Numbered from the stretch's first letter, positions 18,636 to 29,781 are shown. The stretch is DNA of 60,614 nt from Burkholderiales bacterium RIFOXYD12_FULL_59_19 (GCA_001771065.1 MESQ01000049.1:1-60614); one strand, 5' to 3'. Notes: generated by a model from the letters alone, not told the origin. A program made the numbers and translations.

Positions 18636-20173
18636 GCGCCATGATGGCCCTGCAGCAAGTGGCCACCTGGCTGGAACCCGCGCAGTTGCTGAGCTGTGGG
18701 CTGGATCCGGCACAGGTGTTGATTGCGCGCGTGCACACCGACACACGCACGCTGGCACCCGGCGACCTGTTTGTGGCGCTGCATGGCGAGCGCTTTGATG
18801 GCAATGATTTTTTGCAGGAGGCGCGAGCCAAGGGTGCGGTAGCCGCGATTTGTCAGGGCGACGCTGCGCTGGAGAAACTGCGCCAGGCCGGTTTGCCGGG
18901 TCTGCTGGTGCCAGATGCACGGCTGGCGCTGGCGCAACTGGCCACACACTGGCGTGCGCAATTTCACCTGCCGCTGATCGCAGTGACCGGCTCCAATGGC
19001 AAAACCACGGTGACACAAATGATTGCCAGCATTCTGCGCACCCGGGCGCCTGAGGCCTTTCTGGCCACGCAAGGCAATCTGAACAACGACATCGGTGTGC
19101 CCTTGACCGTGCTGGGCTTGCGCACGCACCACCGCCTGGCCGTGGTCGAACTCGGCATGAACCACCCTGGCGAAATCGCTGCTTTGGCGGCCATTGCCCA
19201 GCCCACGGTGGCGCTGGTCAACAACGCCCAGCGCGAACATCTGGAGTTCATGGCCACCGTTGACGCCGTGGCGCAGGAAAACGGCACGGTGATTGATGCC
19301 TTGCCCGCCAATGGCGTGGCCGTGTTCCCGTTGGATGATGCCTACAGCGCGTTATGGGCTGACAAGGCGGGGTCGCGTGCTTGCCTGTGTTTTGTTCAGC
19401 CGGGTCTGCCGAATCGGGTAGCGACAGCGCACATGGACCTTGAACCCGGTAGCGCGGACTTGTCCCCGCCTGGTCGACTGAAGTCGACCCTACAAAAGCC
19501 ATGGTTGGTGCAAGTCGACCCCACAAAAGACGTGCACACCACGCAAACGGTTTGGTCCGGCGCGGCCTGGCAGGTCAGCGCCATGACGCCGCAAGGCGAA
19601 CTGCGCTACGCCCTGCACATTGCAGGCGCCCACAACGTCAAAAATTCACTTGCGGCCGTGGCTTGCGCGCTGGCTGCCGGGGTGCCGCTGGCCGCGATTG
19701 CGGCCGGGCTGGAAGCCTTTGAGCCGGTCAAGGGTCGCTCGCGGGCGCTGCTGGTGCAGCACAGCGGCCATGCCATCACGCTGGTCGATGACACCTACAA
19801 CGCCAACCCCGACTCGGTAGGTGCCGCCATCGAGGTGTTGGCTGCGCTGCCCGGGCCGCGCCTGCTGGTGCTGGGCGACATGGGCGAAGTGGGCGACCAG
19901 GGGCCGCAGTTTCATGCCGAGGCCTTGCAGTTGGCGCTGGCGCAGCACATCGAAAAAATCATTGTCACCGGGGCGGCCTGCACCCAGGCTGCGGCGGCAC
20001 TGGACGCGATTGACGTGTATGCCGACATGGGCGCCGTGCAGACGGCCGTGCTGGCGGCGCTGCCTGAGGCGGCCAGCGTGTTGGTCAAGGGCTCGCGCTT
20101 TATGAAGATGGAGCGGGTGGTCGAGGCCATTGTGCAGGCCGCAACACAGGACAAGGAGACCGCCCCATGCTGA
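18632..20173 (+). CDS. murF: UDP-MurNAc-tripeptide:D-Ala-D-Ala ligase MurF (with insertion)
   Basis: Adds D-Ala-D-Ala to UDP-MurNAc-tripeptide. ATP loop [15 protein letters not shown] (about residues 116-130), [16 protein letters not shown] central region, [10 protein letters not shown] and [10 protein letters not shown] are all present. At 513 residues it is longer than E. coli MurF (452). Part of the excess is an insertion at about residues 270-304 ([17 protein letters not shown] and following), encoded by a palindrome and a 17-bp direct repeat (see 19472-19529), kept in frame. The core motifs are intact, so the enzyme is probably active. Confidence 0.95.
   Translation: MSAMMALQQVATWLEPAQLLSCGLDPAQVLIARVHTDTRTLAPGDLFVALHGERFDGNDFLQEARAKGAVAAICQGDAALEKLRQAGLPGLLVPDARLALAQLATHWRAQFHLPLIAVTGSNGKTTVTQMIASILRTRAPEAFLATQGNLNNDIGVPLTVLGLRTHHRLAVVELGMNHPGEIAALAAIAQPTVALVNNAQREHLEFMATVDAVAQENGTVIDALPANGVAVFPLDDAYSALWADKAGSRACLCFVQPGLPNRVATAHMDLEPGSADLSPPGRLKSTLQKPWLVQVDPTKDVHTTQTVWSGAAWQVSAMTPQGELRYALHIAGAHNVKNSLAAVACALAAGVPLAAIAAGLEAFEPVKGRSRALLVQHSGHAITLVDDTYNANPDSVGAAIEVLAALPGPRLLVLGDMGEVGDQGPQFHAEALQLALAQHIEKIIVTGAACTQAAAALDAIDVYADMGAVQTAVLAALPEAASVLVKGSRFMKMERVVEAIVQAATQDKETAPC
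19472..19529. repeat. Palindrome plus direct repeat inserted inside murF
   Basis: GGTCGACT (19472-19479) and AGTCGACC (19482-19489) form an 8-bp palindrome with a 2-base loop. A 17-base word starting AGTCGACCCTACAAAAG (19482-19498) recurs at 19513-19529 with one change, a 31-bp period. Palindromes of this GTCGACTTCAGTCGAC type are usually intergenic. Here the sequence lies in a variable loop of MurF and keeps the frame open. Confidence 0.65.
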
Positions 20174-21345
20174 TCTGGCTCACCCAATGGCTGCAAACCC
20201 TGTCGCCTGATCTGGGCTTTTTGCGGGTCTTTCAGTACCAGACCTTTCGCGCCGTGATGGCCGCGTTGACTGCGCTGCTGATGGGCCTGGCCGCCGGCCC
20301 CTGGGTCATCCGGCGCCTGACTGCGCTCAAGATTGGCCAGCCGATTCGCGGCTACGGTATGGACACGCACCACGTCAAAAGCGGCACGCCCACCATGGGC
20401 GGGGTGCTGATCCTGCTGTGTATTGCCCTGTCGACGCTGCTCTGGTTTGACTGGAGCAACCGCTTTGTCTGGATCGTGCTGCTGGTCACGCTGGGCTTTG
20501 GCGCCATCGGCTGGTCGGACGACTGGCGCAAGGTGGTCAACAAGGACCCCGAGGGCATGCCCTCGCGTGAGAAATACCTGTGGCAGTCGCTGATTGGCCT
20601 GTTGGCGGCGCTCTACCTGGTGTTCAGCATTTCCGAGAACACCAACTACCGCGTGCTGGAGTTGTTTTTTACCTGGGTGCAGTCCGGCTTTGACTTGAGC
20701 CTGCCGCCCAAGGCCGGTCTCATGGTGCCATTTTTCAAGGAAATCAGCTACCCGCTGGGGGTGCTGGGTTTTGTGCTGTTGACCTACCTGGTGATCGTCG
20801 GCTCCAGCAACGCGGTGAACCTGACTGATGGCCTGGACGGCCTGGCCATCATGCCGGTGGTGATGGTGGGGGCTTGCCTGGGTGTCTTTGCCTACGTCAC
20901 CGGCAACTCGGTTTTTGCCCGCTACCTGTTCCTGCCGCATATTCCGGGCGCGGGTGAGTTGATGGTTTTCTGCGCTGCCATGGCCGGCGCGGGCCTGGCG
21001 TTTTTGTGGTTCAACACGCATCCGGCGCAGGTCTTCATGGGCGACGTGGGCGCACTGGCGCTGGGCGCCGCCTTGGGCACCATTGCCGTGATCGTGCGTC
21101 AGGAAATTGTGCTGGCCATCATGGGTGGTGTGTTTGTTGCCGAGGCCGTGTCGGTGATGCTGCAGGTGACGTATTTCAAGTACACCAAGAAGCGTTTCGG
21201 TCAGGGCCGACGCATTCTGAAGATGGCGCCCTTGCACCACCATTTTGAGAAAAGTGGCTGGAAAGAGACCCAGGTGGTGGTGCGTTTCTGGATCATCACC
21301 ATGCTCTTGTGCCTGGTGGGTTTAAGTACCTTGAAGCTGCGCTAA
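20167..21345 (+). CDS. mraY: Phospho-MurNAc-pentapeptide transferase MraY
   Basis: Integral membrane enzyme making lipid I by moving phospho-MurNAc-pentapeptide to undecaprenyl phosphate. The 392-residue polytopic protein (about ten hydrophobic segments) shows the active-site features: [12 protein letters not shown], the Asp cluster [25 protein letters not shown] and the [15 protein letters not shown] histidine motif. Overlaps murF by 7 bases. Family length is about 360-390. Confidence 0.97.
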   Translation: MLIWLTQWLQTLSPDLGFLRVFQYQTFRAVMAALTALLMGLAAGPWVIRRLTALKIGQPIRGYGMDTHHVKSGTPTMGGVLILLCIALSTLLWFDWSNRFVWIVLLVTLGFGAIGWSDDWRKVVNKDPEGMPSREKYLWQSLIGLLAALYLVFSISENTNYRVLELFFTWVQSGFDLSLPPKAGLMVPFFKEISYPLGVLGFVLLTYLVIVGSSNAVNLTDGLDGLAIMPVVMVGACLGVFAYVTGNSVFARYLFLPHIPGAGELMVFCAAMAGAGLAFLWFNTHPAQVFMGDVGALALGAALGTIAVIVRQEIVLAIMGGVFVAEAVSVMLQVTYFKYTKKRFGQGRRILKMAPLHHHFEKSGWKETQVVVRFWIITMLLCLVGLSTLKLR

Positions 21346-21347
21346 AG

Positions 21348-22862
21348 ATGAACCACTTGCACCACCACCATGTGCTGATTCTGGGGCTGGGTGCGTCCGG
21401 GCTGGCCATGGCGTGCTGGTGCGCACGCAGTGGCGCCCAGGTCACGGTGGCTGACACGCGCACCGCGCCGCCGCAATGGGCTGCGCTGCAGCGCGATGTG
21501 CCTGCTGCGCGATTGGTGACGGGGCCGCTGGATGCCGCGTTGTTGCAGGGCGGCATCACGGCCGTGTTCAAGAGCCCGGGCCTGAGTCCGGCGGACATTG
21601 CGCCCTTGTCAGAGGCAGCCCAGGCCATGGCCATTCCGGTGGCAGGTGAGCTGACCCTGTTCGCACAAGCGCTGGCAGCACTCAAGTCCAGCCGGGACTA
21701 CGCGCCCAAGGTGCTCGCCATCACCGGCACCAACGGCAAGACCACCGTGACTTCGCTCACCGGCCAACTGGTTGAGCGCTCTGGCAAAACCGTGGCGGTA
21801 GCGGGCAACATCGGTCCGACCCTGCTCGACACGCTCATGACGCGGCTGGACGCCCATGCCCTGCCCGAGGTCTGGGTGCTGGAACTGTCGAGTTTCCAGT
21901 TGGAAGGTGAACGCAGTTTTGAGCCCACCGCCGGTGCCGTGCTCAACATCAGCCAGGACCACCTGGACTGGCACGGCGCGATGGCTGCCTATGTGCTGGC
22001 CAAGACCGCCGTCTTTGGTCAACAGGGCCTGATGGTGCTCAACCGCGAAGACGAAGTGGTGATGCGTCTGCTGCCACCCCCTGTACGGGTGAAATTGCAG
22101 AAGCCCCGGCAGCGTGATTACGTCACTTTTGGTGGCGACATGCCGCAGCGCCCCGGCGACTTCGGAATTGAAACGGTCAACGGCATGGCCTGGCTGGTGC
22201 GCGCGCTGGAGGCCGACGAAACCATCAAGCCGCGCAAGGGCGAAACGCCTGAGCTGTTCATCCAGCGCCTGATGCCCGCCGACGCGCTGCGCATTCGCGG
22301 CCGTCACAACGCCATCAATGCCTTATCGGCCCTGGCGCTGGCCTGTGCCGCCGGGTGTGCCTTGGGGCCCATGCTGTACGGTCTGCGCGACTACCGGGGC
22401 GAGCCGCACCGGGTACAGCCGGTGGGCATCGTCAACAGCATCGAGTTTTTTGACGACAGCAAGGGTACCAATGTCGGCGCCACGGTAGCGGCGTTGCAGG
22501 GCCTGGGCGCCGAGCGCAAGCTGGTGGTGATTCTGGGCGGCGAGGGCAAGGGTCAGGACTTCAGCCCGCTGGCTGATCCGGTGCACCGCTATTGCCGTGC
22601 CGTGGTGCTGATCGGGCGTGATGCGCCGCTGATTCGCGCTGTGCTTGTCGATGCCCAGGTGCCGCTGTTCGATGCCGATTCGATGGGGGACGCAGTGACC
22701 CAGGCCAGTGCGCAAGCCCGGTCGGGTGATGCGGTGCTGATGTCGCCCGCCTGCGCCAGCTTTGACATGTTTGACAACTACGAACACCGCGCCCGCCTAT
22801 TTGTGCAGGCGGTACAAGCCCTGGCGCTTGATGCCGGTGCCATGCTGGAGGGCAGCCCATGA
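21348..22862 (+). CDS. murD: UDP-MurNAc-L-alanine:D-glutamate ligase MurD
   Basis: Adds D-glutamate to UDP-MurNAc-L-Ala. The Rossmann-like N terminus is [18 protein letters not shown], the ATP loop [17 protein letters not shown] (about residues 124-140) and the core [25 protein letters not shown] and [10 protein letters not shown]. At 504 residues it exceeds E. coli MurD (438); the extra length is in several loops and looks typical of Burkholderiales. A longer frame from 21309 overlaps mraY. ATG at 21348, two bases after mraY, gives the standard N terminus apart from a His-rich NHLHHHHV leader. Confidence 0.95.
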   Translation: MNHLHHHHVLILGLGASGLAMACWCARSGAQVTVADTRTAPPQWAALQRDVPAARLVTGPLDAALLQGGITAVFKSPGLSPADIAPLSEAAQAMAIPVAGELTLFAQALAALKSSRDYAPKVLAITGTNGKTTVTSLTGQLVERSGKTVAVAGNIGPTLLDTLMTRLDAHALPEVWVLELSSFQLEGERSFEPTAGAVLNISQDHLDWHGAMAAYVLAKTAVFGQQGLMVLNREDEVVMRLLPPPVRVKLQKPRQRDYVTFGGDMPQRPGDFGIETVNGMAWLVRALEADETIKPRKGETPELFIQRLMPADALRIRGRHNAINALSALALACAAGCALGPMLYGLRDYRGEPHRVQPVGIVNSIEFFDDSKGTNVGATVAALQGLGAERKLVVILGGEGKGQDFSPLADPVHRYCRAVVLIGRDAPLIRAVLVDAQVPLFDADSMGDAVTQASAQARSGDAVLMSPACASFDMFDNYEHRARLFVQAVQALALDAGAMLEGSP

Positions 22863-24124
22863 GCGCGATGGCGGCCCGTTTTCAAGGCCTGATGGGCTGG
22901 CTGGGTCGTGTCCGGGCACCGGCAGGTGACGTGTTGCCGGTGCGTTTGGGCGGCTCGCGCTTGTGGTCCACCGCGACCAGGCCGTCGCGTGCCCAGGGCT
23001 TTGATCAGCCGCTGGTGTGGGTCACGGTGGCTTTGTTGCTGTGGGGGCTGGTGATGGTGTATTCGGCTTCGATTGCGATGCCGGAAAACCCGCGCTTTGC
23101 CAGATACACCCATACCTACTTTCTGGTGCGCCACGCGATGTGGTTGGTGATTGCTTTTGCGGTGGCGTTGCTGGCCTACCAGGTGCCGCTGGCGAGCTGG
23201 GAAAAGTTTGCCCGGCCGCTGTTTTTAATTTCGCTGGTGTTGCTGGCGTTGGTGCTGATTCCGCATGTGGGCAAGGTGGTTTATGGCGCACGGCGCTGGA
23301 TCAGCCTGGGGCCGCTGAGCTTTCAGCCTTCCGAGCTGGCCAAGTTCACGGTGCTGCTGTACGCGGCCGACTACATGGTGCGCAAGATGGATGTCAAGGA
23401 ACGTTTTTTCCGCGCCGTGCTGCCCATGGGTGCCGCCGTGGCCGTGGTCGGTGTGCTGCTGCTGGCCGAGCCCGACATGGGCGCCTTCATGGTGATTGCC
23501 GTGATTGCCATGGGCATTTTGTTTTTGGGCGGCGTCAACGCCCGCATGTTCTTTTTGATTGCCACCGTGCTGGTGGTGGCTTTTGGTTTGATGATCGCGG
23601 CCAGCGAGTGGCGCCGCGAGCGCATCTTTGCCTACCTGGACCCATGGAGTGAACAAAACGCGTTGGCCAAGGGCTACCAGCTCACCCATGCGCTGATCGC
23701 CATTGGCCGCGGTGAAATTTTTGGCGTTGGACTGGGCGGCAGCGTGGAAAAGCTCAATTGGTTGCCTGAGGCGCATACCGACTTTTTGCTGGCGGTGATT
23801 GGCGAAGAGTTTGGTCTGATTGGCGTGGTGACTGTGATCTGCCTGTTTTTCTGGCTGGTGCGCCGCATGATGCACATCGGGCGGCAAGCCATTGCACTGG
23901 AGCGGGTGTTTGCCGGATTGGTGGCCCAGGGAGTGGCGATCTGGATGGGTTTTCAGGCCTTTATCAACATGGGCGTGAATCTGGGCGCCTTGCCCACCAA
24001 GGGTTTGACCTTGCCGCTCATGAGTTACGGCGGCTCGGCCATTCTGATCAACCTGGTCGCCATTGCCGTGGTGCTGCGTATTGACCAGGAAAACAGAACC
24101 CTCATGCACGGAGGCCGTGTATGA
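22859..24124 (+). CDS. ftsW: Septal peptidoglycan glycosyltransferase FtsW
   Basis: SEDS-family polytopic membrane enzyme that polymerises lipid II at the septum with FtsI. The 421-residue protein has a about 50-residue cytoplasmic N terminus, about ten membrane helices and signatures [37 protein letters not shown] and the C-terminal [17 protein letters not shown]. The last about 10 codons ([10 protein letters not shown]) lie in a 45-nt palindrome and are echoed 86 bp downstream. Overlaps murD by 4 bases. Confidence 0.96.
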   Translation: MSAMAARFQGLMGWLGRVRAPAGDVLPVRLGGSRLWSTATRPSRAQGFDQPLVWVTVALLLWGLVMVYSASIAMPENPRFARYTHTYFLVRHAMWLVIAFAVALLAYQVPLASWEKFARPLFLISLVLLALVLIPHVGKVVYGARRWISLGPLSFQPSELAKFTVLLYAADYMVRKMDVKERFFRAVLPMGAAVAVVGVLLLAEPDMGAFMVIAVIAMGILFLGGVNARMFFLIATVLVVAFGLMIAASEWRRERIFAYLDPWSEQNALAKGYQLTHALIAIGRGEIFGVGLGGSVEKLNWLPEAHTDFLLAVIGEEFGLIGVVTVICLFFWLVRRMMHIGRQAIALERVFAGLVAQGVAIWMGFQAFINMGVNLGALPTKGLTLPLMSYGGSAILINLVAIAVVLRIDQENRTLMHGGRV

Positions 24125-24135
24125 GGGTTCTGTTT
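24091..24135. promoter_or_regulatory. 45-nt near-perfect palindrome across the ftsW stop
   Basis: AAACAGAACCCTCAT (24091-24105) is the exact reverse complement of 24121-24135. The pairing continues inward as CACGG/CCGTG with one G-T wobble, leaving only AGG (24112-24114) as loop. The RNA would be a 21-bp stem with its loop and upper stem inside a Shine-Dalgarno-like CGGAGG and the ATGA overlap. There is no U-tract after it, so it is not a classical terminator. A role in mRNA processing, coupling control or recombination is inferred. Confidence 0.75.
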
Positions 24136-24210
24136 CATCAAAATGGAACCCAGCGCGCAGCGCTGCAAGGCGCGCCAGCGGCCTGGCTCATGTACGGAGG
24201 CCGGGTATGA
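24121..24210 (+). CDS. 29-codon micro-ORF bridging ftsW and murG
   Basis: An open frame from the ATG at 24121 (overlapping the ftsW TGA as ATGA) to the TGA at 24208 (overlapping the murG ATG as ATGA). It encodes 29 residues starting [10 protein letters not shown] and ending [10 protein letters not shown], nearly the same last residues as FtsW (TLMHGGRV). CGGAGG lies 6 bases before the ATG. The frame arose from an 86-bp-spaced duplication (24101-24124 and 24187-24210, 22 of 24 identical). It may only carry ribosomes from ftsW to murG. Expression as a peptide is unproven. Confidence 0.35.
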   Translation: MRVLFHQNGTQRAALQGAPAAWLMYGGRV

Positions 24211-25292
24211 ACGCCAAAAGTAAATGTGCGTTGATCATGGCTGGCGGTACCGGGGGCCATATTTTTCCGGGCCTGGCGGTGGCCCATGCCTTGCGTGACA
24301 AGGGCTGGCGGGTGCACTGGTTCGGTGGCACCGGCAGCGCCGGGCAGCCCAGCATGGAAAGCCAGCTGGTGCCGCCACAAGGTTTTGCCTTTGAGGCCAT
24401 CGACTTTGGCGGTGTGCGTGGCAAGGGGCTGATGACCGTGGCCTTGTTGCCCGTGCGCTTGCTCAAGGCCTTTTGGCAAAGCATCCAGGTGCTGCGCCGG
24501 GTCAAGCCAGACGTGGTGCTGGGCTTGGGGGGTTACATCACGTTTCCGGGCGGCATGATGGCTGTGTTGTTGGGCAAGCCGCTGCTGTTACACGAGCAAA
24601 ATTCGGTTGCCGGGCTGGCCAACAAGGTGCTCGCTGGTGTGGCAGACCGGGTGTTTACCGCGTTTCCCGGGGTGCTCAAGGGCGCCCAGTGGGTGGGCAA
24701 CCCTTTGCGCGCGGCGTTCTTAAGCCAGCCTGAGCCGGCGCAGCGTTTTGCGGGTCGCAGTGGGCCGTTGAAATTGCTGGTGGTGGGCGGCAGCCTGGGT
24801 GCCAAGGCGCTCAACGACATCGTGCCACAGGCGCTGGCCTTGCTGCCAGAGACCAGTCGGCCCGAGGTGATCCATCAAAGCGGGGCCAAACAAATCGACG
24901 CCCTGCGCGCCAACTATGCCGCCGCAGGCGTTTCGGCGCAGCTGACGCCTTTTATTGACGACACCGCGCAGGCCTTTGCCAGAGCCGACCTGGTGATTTG
25001 CCGCGCCGGTGCCAGCACCGTAACCGAAATTGCAGCGATCGGTGCCGCTGCGCTGTTTGTGCCCTTCCCTTTTGCGGTAGATGACCACCAGACCGTCAAC
25101 GCCCGTTTTCTGGTGGACCAGGGCGCGGGCTGGCTGCTGCCGCAGGCGCAATTCACACCGACGGTGTTGGCGGACATGGTGCAGAACATGGACCGTTTGC
25201 GGCTGCTCGACACCGCCCAGGCGGCCAAAAAAATGCAAAAAATTGAAGCCACCCAAGCCATCGTGGCGGCGTGTGAGGCGCTCTGTAAATGA
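24207..25292 (+). CDS. murG: Lipid II synthase MurG
   Basis: Peripheral membrane glycosyltransferase adding GlcNAc to lipid I. The 361-residue GT28 protein opens after [10 protein letters not shown] with the G loop MAGGTGGHIFPGLAVA. It also shows VLGLGGYITFPGG, HEQNSVAGLANK, VVGGSLGAKALND and the donor site CRAGASTVTEIAAIG. The frame is open from 24063, but the ATG at 24207 with CGGAGG six bases upstream gives the family N terminus. Unlike most dcw neighbours it does not overlap ftsW but an intervening micro-ORF. Confidence 0.96.
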   Translation: MNAKSKCALIMAGGTGGHIFPGLAVAHALRDKGWRVHWFGGTGSAGQPSMESQLVPPQGFAFEAIDFGGVRGKGLMTVALLPVRLLKAFWQSIQVLRRVKPDVVLGLGGYITFPGGMMAVLLGKPLLLHEQNSVAGLANKVLAGVADRVFTAFPGVLKGAQWVGNPLRAAFLSQPEPAQRFAGRSGPLKLLVVGGSLGAKALNDIVPQALALLPETSRPEVIHQSGAKQIDALRANYAAAGVSAQLTPFIDDTAQAFARADLVICRAGASTVTEIAAIGAAALFVPFPFAVDDHQTVNARFLVDQGAGWLLPQAQFTPTVLADMVQNMDRLRLLDTAQAAKKMQKIEATQAIVAACEALCK

Positions 25293-25323
25293 AGATTAAT
25301 TCGACTCTGACCCCCATTATTTT

Positions 25324-26766
25324 ATGAAGCACGCGATTCAACACATCCATTTTGTCGGCATCGGCGGCGTTGGTATGTCGGGCATTGCCGAGGTGCTGTT
25401 CAACCTGGGTTACACCATTTCGGGCTCGGACCAGTCCGACAGCGCCACCTTGCAACGGCTGCAAGCGCTGGGTATTGCGTGTTTTATCGGCCATGCCGCT
25501 GCCCATGTGGCCGGTGCCGATGCCGTGGTGATTTCTACCGCGGTGCAGGCCGATAACGCCGAGGTCAAAACGGCGCGCGAGATGCACATTCCGGTGGTGC
25601 CGCGCGCCCTCATGCTGGCCGAGCTGATGCGCCTGAAAAAGGGCATTGCCATTGCCGGTACCCATGGCAAAACCACCACCACCAGCCTGGTCGCCAGCGT
25701 GCTGGCCGAGGCCGGACTCGACCCGACCTTTGTGATTGGTGGCCGACTGAACAGTGCCGGTGCCAATGCACGGCTGGGCCAGGGCGACTACATCGTGGTG
25801 GAAGCCGATGAGTCGGATGCCTCGTTCTTGAACCTGCTGCCGGTGATGGCGGTGGTGACCAACATCGACGCCGACCACATGGAAACCTACGGCCATGATT
25901 TTGGCAAGCTGAAAAAAGCCTTCGTCGACTTTTTGCACCGCATGCCGTTTTATGGCACCGCCATTTTGTGCACCGACGACGCCGCAGTGCGGTCGATCGT
26001 GCCGCAGGTGACTTGTCCCATCACCAGTTACGGCTTCGATGAAGGCGCCGAAGTGCGCGCCGTGGACGTGCGTGCGCAGGACGGACAAATGCACTTTACC
26101 GTACAACGGCGCAACGGTCTGGTGTTGCCCGACCTGAACGTGGTGCTGAACCTGCCGGGTCGCCACAACGTGCTCAATGCCTTGTCGGCGATTTGCGTGG
26201 CGGTGGAACTGGGCATTGACGACGCGGCCTTGCTGCGCGCACTGGCCGGTTTCAAGGGCGTCGGGCGGCGTTTTCAGATCTATGGCGAGCAAGCCGTGCC
26301 AGCCACCCATGGCGGTGGCACCTTCACCCTGGTCGACGACTACGGCCACCACCCGGTTGAAATGGCGGCCACACTGGCTGCCGCGCGCGGCGCCTTTCCG
26401 GGGCGGCGTTTGGTGCTGGTGTTCCAGCCGCACCGCTATACCCGCACGCGGGACTGTTTTGATGACTTTGTCAAGGTCATTGGCCAAGCCGATGCCGTGC
26501 TGCTGGCCGACGTCTATGCCGCCGGCGAAGCCCCGATTGTGGCGGCCGACGGCCGCAGCCTGGCGCGTGCGCTGCGTGTGGCCGGGCACATTGAACCGGT
26601 GTTTGTGGATGACATTGGCGCCATGCCGCAGGCCATTGCTGACGCGGCCAGAGATGGTGACGTGGTGCTGTGCATGGGCGCCGGCTCCATTGGCGCGGTA
26701 CCGGCCAAAGTGGTCAGCCTGCTGCACGGTCAGGCGGCAGCGACACAGGAGGAGCAAGGGCGATGA
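25324..26766 (+). CDS. murC: UDP-MurNAc:L-alanine ligase MurC
   Basis: First Mur ligase, joining L-Ala to UDP-MurNAc. The 480-residue protein begins [20 protein letters not shown], with the ATP loop [15 protein letters not shown] (about residues 112-126), [23 protein letters not shown] and [11 protein letters not shown]. Length is normal. It lies 31 bases after murG. The gap contains TCTGACCCCC, a remnant of the GGGTCAGA-type repeat arm. Overlaps ddl by 4 bases. Confidence 0.96.
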   Translation: MKHAIQHIHFVGIGGVGMSGIAEVLFNLGYTISGSDQSDSATLQRLQALGIACFIGHAAAHVAGADAVVISTAVQADNAEVKTAREMHIPVVPRALMLAELMRLKKGIAIAGTHGKTTTTSLVASVLAEAGLDPTFVIGGRLNSAGANARLGQGDYIVVEADESDASFLNLLPVMAVVTNIDADHMETYGHDFGKLKKAFVDFLHRMPFYGTAILCTDDAAVRSIVPQVTCPITSYGFDEGAEVRAVDVRAQDGQMHFTVQRRNGLVLPDLNVVLNLPGRHNVLNALSAICVAVELGIDDAALLRALAGFKGVGRRFQIYGEQAVPATHGGGTFTLVDDYGHHPVEMAATLAAARGAFPGRRLVLVFQPHRYTRTRDCFDDFVKVIGQADAVLLADVYAAGEAPIVAADGRSLARALRVAGHIEPVFVDDIGAMPQAIADAARDGDVVLCMGAGSIGAVPAKVVSLLHGQAAATQEEQGR

Positions 26767-27710
26767 ACCCATTTGATCTGAAGACTGAAAAAGTTGCGGT
26801 GCTCATGGGCGGTGCCTCCGCCGAGCGTGAGGTGTCGCTGATGTCAGGCGCCGGGGTGCTGCAGGCGCTGCAAAGCCTGGGTGTGCAGGCCAGCGCATTT
26901 GACCCGGCCGAGCGCGACTTGGTTGCGCTGAAAGAAGAAGGCTTCACGCGTTGCTTTATTGCCCTGCACGGCCGTTTTGGCGAAGACGGCACGGTGCAAG
27001 GTGCGCTGGAGTTGATGGGTATTGCCTACACCGGCCCGGGCGTGATGGCCTCCAGCATTGCCATCAACAAACTCATGACCAAACACATCTGGCGTGCCGA
27101 CGGCCTGCCCACCCCGGCCTGGAAAACGGTCGACAGTGGTCAGGCCACGCGTGAGGCGTTCCAGGCGCTGGGTTGTCCCATGATCGTCAAGCCCGCGCGT
27201 GAAGGCTCGTCTCTGGGTCTCACCAAAGTCATCGCCATCGACCAGTGCGAAGCCGCATTTGCGCAGGCAGCCACCCTGCATGATGAGGTTTTGTGTGAGC
27301 AGTTTATTGCCGGTGATGAGGTCACCGTGGCGGTGCTGGGCAGTGGTGCGCAAGCGCGGGCGTTGCCGGTGATCCGCATCAAAGCGCCCGACGGCAATTA
27401 CGACTACCAGAACAAGTACTTCACCGACACCACCCAGTACCTGGTGCCCTGTGGCCTGCCCGAGGGTGAAGAGGCACGTATCCAGCAACTGGTGCTGAAA
27501 GCCTATAAAAGCCTGGGTTGCCGCGGCTGGGCGCGCGCCGACGTGATGATCGACGCCGCCAGCCGCCAGCCCTATCTGCTCGAGATCAACACCTCACCGG
27601 GCATGACCAGCCATTCGCTGGTGCCCATGGCCGCCAAGGCCGCCGGCATTGGCTATCCCGAGTTGTGCCTGCAGGTGCTGCAATCAGCCAGCCGCGACTA
27701 CGCTCCATGA
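26763..27710 (+). CDS. ddl: D-alanine:D-alanine ligase
   Basis: ATP-grasp enzyme making D-Ala-D-Ala for MurF. The 315-residue protein has [43 protein letters not shown] and the C-terminal metal/ATP motif [17 protein letters not shown]. It corresponds to DdlB, the copy encoded in the dcw cluster. The ATG at 26763 overlaps the murC stop, and GGAGCAAGG provides the ribosome site. It overlaps ftsQ by 4 bases. Confidence 0.96.
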   Translation: MNPFDLKTEKVAVLMGGASAEREVSLMSGAGVLQALQSLGVQASAFDPAERDLVALKEEGFTRCFIALHGRFGEDGTVQGALELMGIAYTGPGVMASSIAINKLMTKHIWRADGLPTPAWKTVDSGQATREAFQALGCPMIVKPAREGSSLGLTKVIAIDQCEAAFAQAATLHDEVLCEQFIAGDEVTVAVLGSGAQARALPVIRIKAPDGNYDYQNKYFTDTTQYLVPCGLPEGEEARIQQLVLKAYKSLGCRGWARADVMIDAASRQPYLLEINTSPGMTSHSLVPMAAKAAGIGYPELCLQVLQSASRDYAP

Positions 27711-28510
27711 AAAACCTCGCGCCCCTGCCGCTCGACATCAAGCTCATGAACGGCTTGGCCAGTGCCCTGTTCGGGGTGCTGGTGCTGCTGCTGCTGGGTG
27801 CGGCGCTGGCTTATGTGCAGCAGTTGCCGAAGTTTGCCATTCGCGGGGTGACTGTGACGGGTGACGTGTCGCATTACAACGCCATTTCATTGCGCGCCAA
27901 CGTGATGCCGCGCCTGCAGGGAACCTTTTTTACGCTCGATTTGAAGGCCACGCGCCATGTCTTTGAGACCATGCCCTGGGTGCGCCACGCCGTGGTACGG
28001 CGTGACTTTCCGAACCGGCTCAAGGTGCAGCTGGAAGAACACCAGCCGGTGGCTTACTGGGGCGCGGAGGGCGACTCGCGCCTGGTCAACAGTTTTGGCG
28101 AAGTGTTTGAAGCCAATCTGGGTGAGCTTGAGCAAGACAAGCTGCCACGCCTGAATGGTCCCGACGGCCAAAGTTCTCAGGTGCTGGCCACCTACCAGAC
28201 CCTGCAGCCGCTGCTGACGCCGATGGATCTGACGCTGGAGCAGCTGGAGCTGACCCCCCGGGGTGGCTGGCGGGCGCAACTGGAGACCGGCACCGCGCTT
28301 GAGCTCGGCAGCGGGCGCCTGGACGAACTGGTGGCCCGACTGGAGCGGTTTTTAAAGACCGTGACGCAGGCTACTGCGCGCTACGGCCGCAACGTGTCGC
28401 AACTGGCGTCGGTGGACTTGCGCCATACAGACGGTTATGCGATCCGGTTGAACGGAGTCAGCACGATCGAAGCGGGTGATGTGAAAAAACTAATGCAAGT
28501 GAACAGGTGA
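27707..28510 (+). CDS. ftsQ: Cell division protein FtsQ
   Basis: Bitopic divisome protein connecting early and late proteins through FtsL and FtsB. The 267-residue sequence has a membrane helix ([18 protein letters not shown], residues about 18-35), a POTRA domain ([17 protein letters not shown]) and the beta domain ([23 protein letters not shown] in part, HQPVAYWG). ATG at 27707 overlaps ddl. It is followed 4 bases later by ftsA. Confidence 0.94.
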   Translation: MKNLAPLPLDIKLMNGLASALFGVLVLLLLGAALAYVQQLPKFAIRGVTVTGDVSHYNAISLRANVMPRLQGTFFTLDLKATRHVFETMPWVRHAVVRRDFPNRLKVQLEEHQPVAYWGAEGDSRLVNSFGEVFEANLGELEQDKLPRLNGPDGQSSQVLATYQTLQPLLTPMDLTLEQLELTPRGGWRAQLETGTALELGSGRLDELVARLERFLKTVTQATARYGRNVSQLASVDLRHTDGYAIRLNGVSTIEAGDVKKLMQVNR

Positions 28511-28514
28511 AGCA

Positions 28515-29744
28515 ATGGCAAAAGAGTACAAAGATTTGGTCGTCGGGCTCGACATTGGCACCGCCAAGGTGATGGTGGTGGTGGCCGAGGTGATGCCCGG
28601 TGGCGAGCTCAAGCTGGCCGGTCTGGGTGTGGCGCCCAGCAATGGCCTCAAGCGCGGTGTGGTGGTCAACATCGACGCCACGGTACACAGCATTCAGCAG
28701 GCGTTGAAAGAAGCCGAGTTGATGGCCGACTGCAAAATTCAGCGGGTTTATACCGGCATCACCGGCAGCCACATCCGCGGCATGAACTCCCATGGCATGG
28801 TGGCCATCAAAGACCGCGAAGTGTCACAGGCGGATGTGTCGCGGGTGGTTGAAACCGCCAAGGCCATCAACATCAGCACCGACCAGCGCCTGCTGCTGGT
28901 GGAGCCGCAGGAGTTCATCATTGACGGTCAGGACGTGCGGGAACCGATCGGCATGAGCGGCATCCGGCTGGAGGCCAAGGTGCACATCGTCACCGGTGCC
29001 CAGAGCGCAGCCGAAAACATCATCAAATGTGTACGCCGCTGTGGCCTGGAGGTGGAGCAGCTGATGCTGAATCCACTGGCCAGCAGCCTGTCGGTGCTGA
29101 CCGAGGACGAGCGTGAACTGGGGGTGGCACTGGTTGACATTGGTGCCGGCACCACCGACCTGGCCATCTTTACCAATGGTGCCATTCGCCATACCGCCGT
29201 GATCCCGATTGCCGGTGACCTGATCACCAGCGACATCGCCATGGCGCTGCGCACCCCGACCAAAGACGCCGAGGAAATCAAGGTGGAAAACGGTTATGCC
29301 AAGCAGTTGCTGGCCGACCCCGAGGCGCAGGTGGAGGTGCCCGGCCTGGGCGACCGTGGCCCGCGCATGTTGAGCCGCCAGGCGCTGGCCGGCGTGATCG
29401 AGCCGCGGGTGGAAGAAATATTTAGCCTGGTGCACCAGGTCATGCGCGAGTCGGGCTTTGAAGAAATGTTGTCCAGCGGCATCGTGCTTACCGGCGGCAG
29501 TTGTGTCATGCCCGGCATGGTTGAGCTAGGGGAAGACATCTTTTTAAAACCGGTGCGCCGCGGCATTCCCAAATACACCGGGGCCTTGTCCGACATGGTG
29601 GCGCAAGCGCGTGCCGCCACCGTCATGGGCCTGCTCGAAGAAGCCCGCCTGGCGCGCTTGCGCGGCATCAAGGTGGGGCAAAAAAATGGCTCCATGAAGT
29701 CGGCCTTTGGCTCCATCAAAGACTGGTTTGTGGGGAATTTTTAA
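28515..29744 (+). CDS. ftsA: Cell division protein FtsA
   Basis: Actin-like ATPase that tethers FtsZ to the membrane. The 409-residue protein has LVVGLDIGTAKVMVVVAEV, the 1C/SHS2 region (VYTGITGSHIRGMNSHGMV), DIGAGTTDLAIF (phosphate 2), GIVLTGGSCVMPGMVELG and a C-terminal amphipathic segment (MKSAFGSIKDWFVGNF) that serves as membrane anchor. ATG at 28515. A hairpin-bearing gap of 141 bases separates it from ftsZ. Confidence 0.97.
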   Translation: MAKEYKDLVVGLDIGTAKVMVVVAEVMPGGELKLAGLGVAPSNGLKRGVVVNIDATVHSIQQALKEAELMADCKIQRVYTGITGSHIRGMNSHGMVAIKDREVSQADVSRVVETAKAINISTDQRLLLVEPQEFIIDGQDVREPIGMSGIRLEAKVHIVTGAQSAAENIIKCVRRCGLEVEQLMLNPLASSLSVLTEDERELGVALVDIGAGTTDLAIFTNGAIRHTAVIPIAGDLITSDIAMALRTPTKDAEEIKVENGYAKQLLADPEAQVEVPGLGDRGPRMLSRQALAGVIEPRVEEIFSLVHQVMRESGFEEMLSSGIVLTGGSCVMPGMVELGEDIFLKPVRRGIPKYTGALSDMVAQARAATVMGLLEEARLARLRGIKVGQKNGSMKSAFGSIKDWFVGNF

Positions 29745-29781
29745 GCATGAAAAACCCGCTCTTTTTCAGCCGTGCCGGCCC

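Noticed and set aside
19912..21243. Long minus-strand frame (443 codons) over murF and mraY
   Set aside because: Antisense shadow; both plus-strand genes are certain.
25153..26772. Long minus-strand frame (539 codons) over murG and murC
   Set aside because: Antisense shadow with Gly/His/Gln-rich text and no family features.
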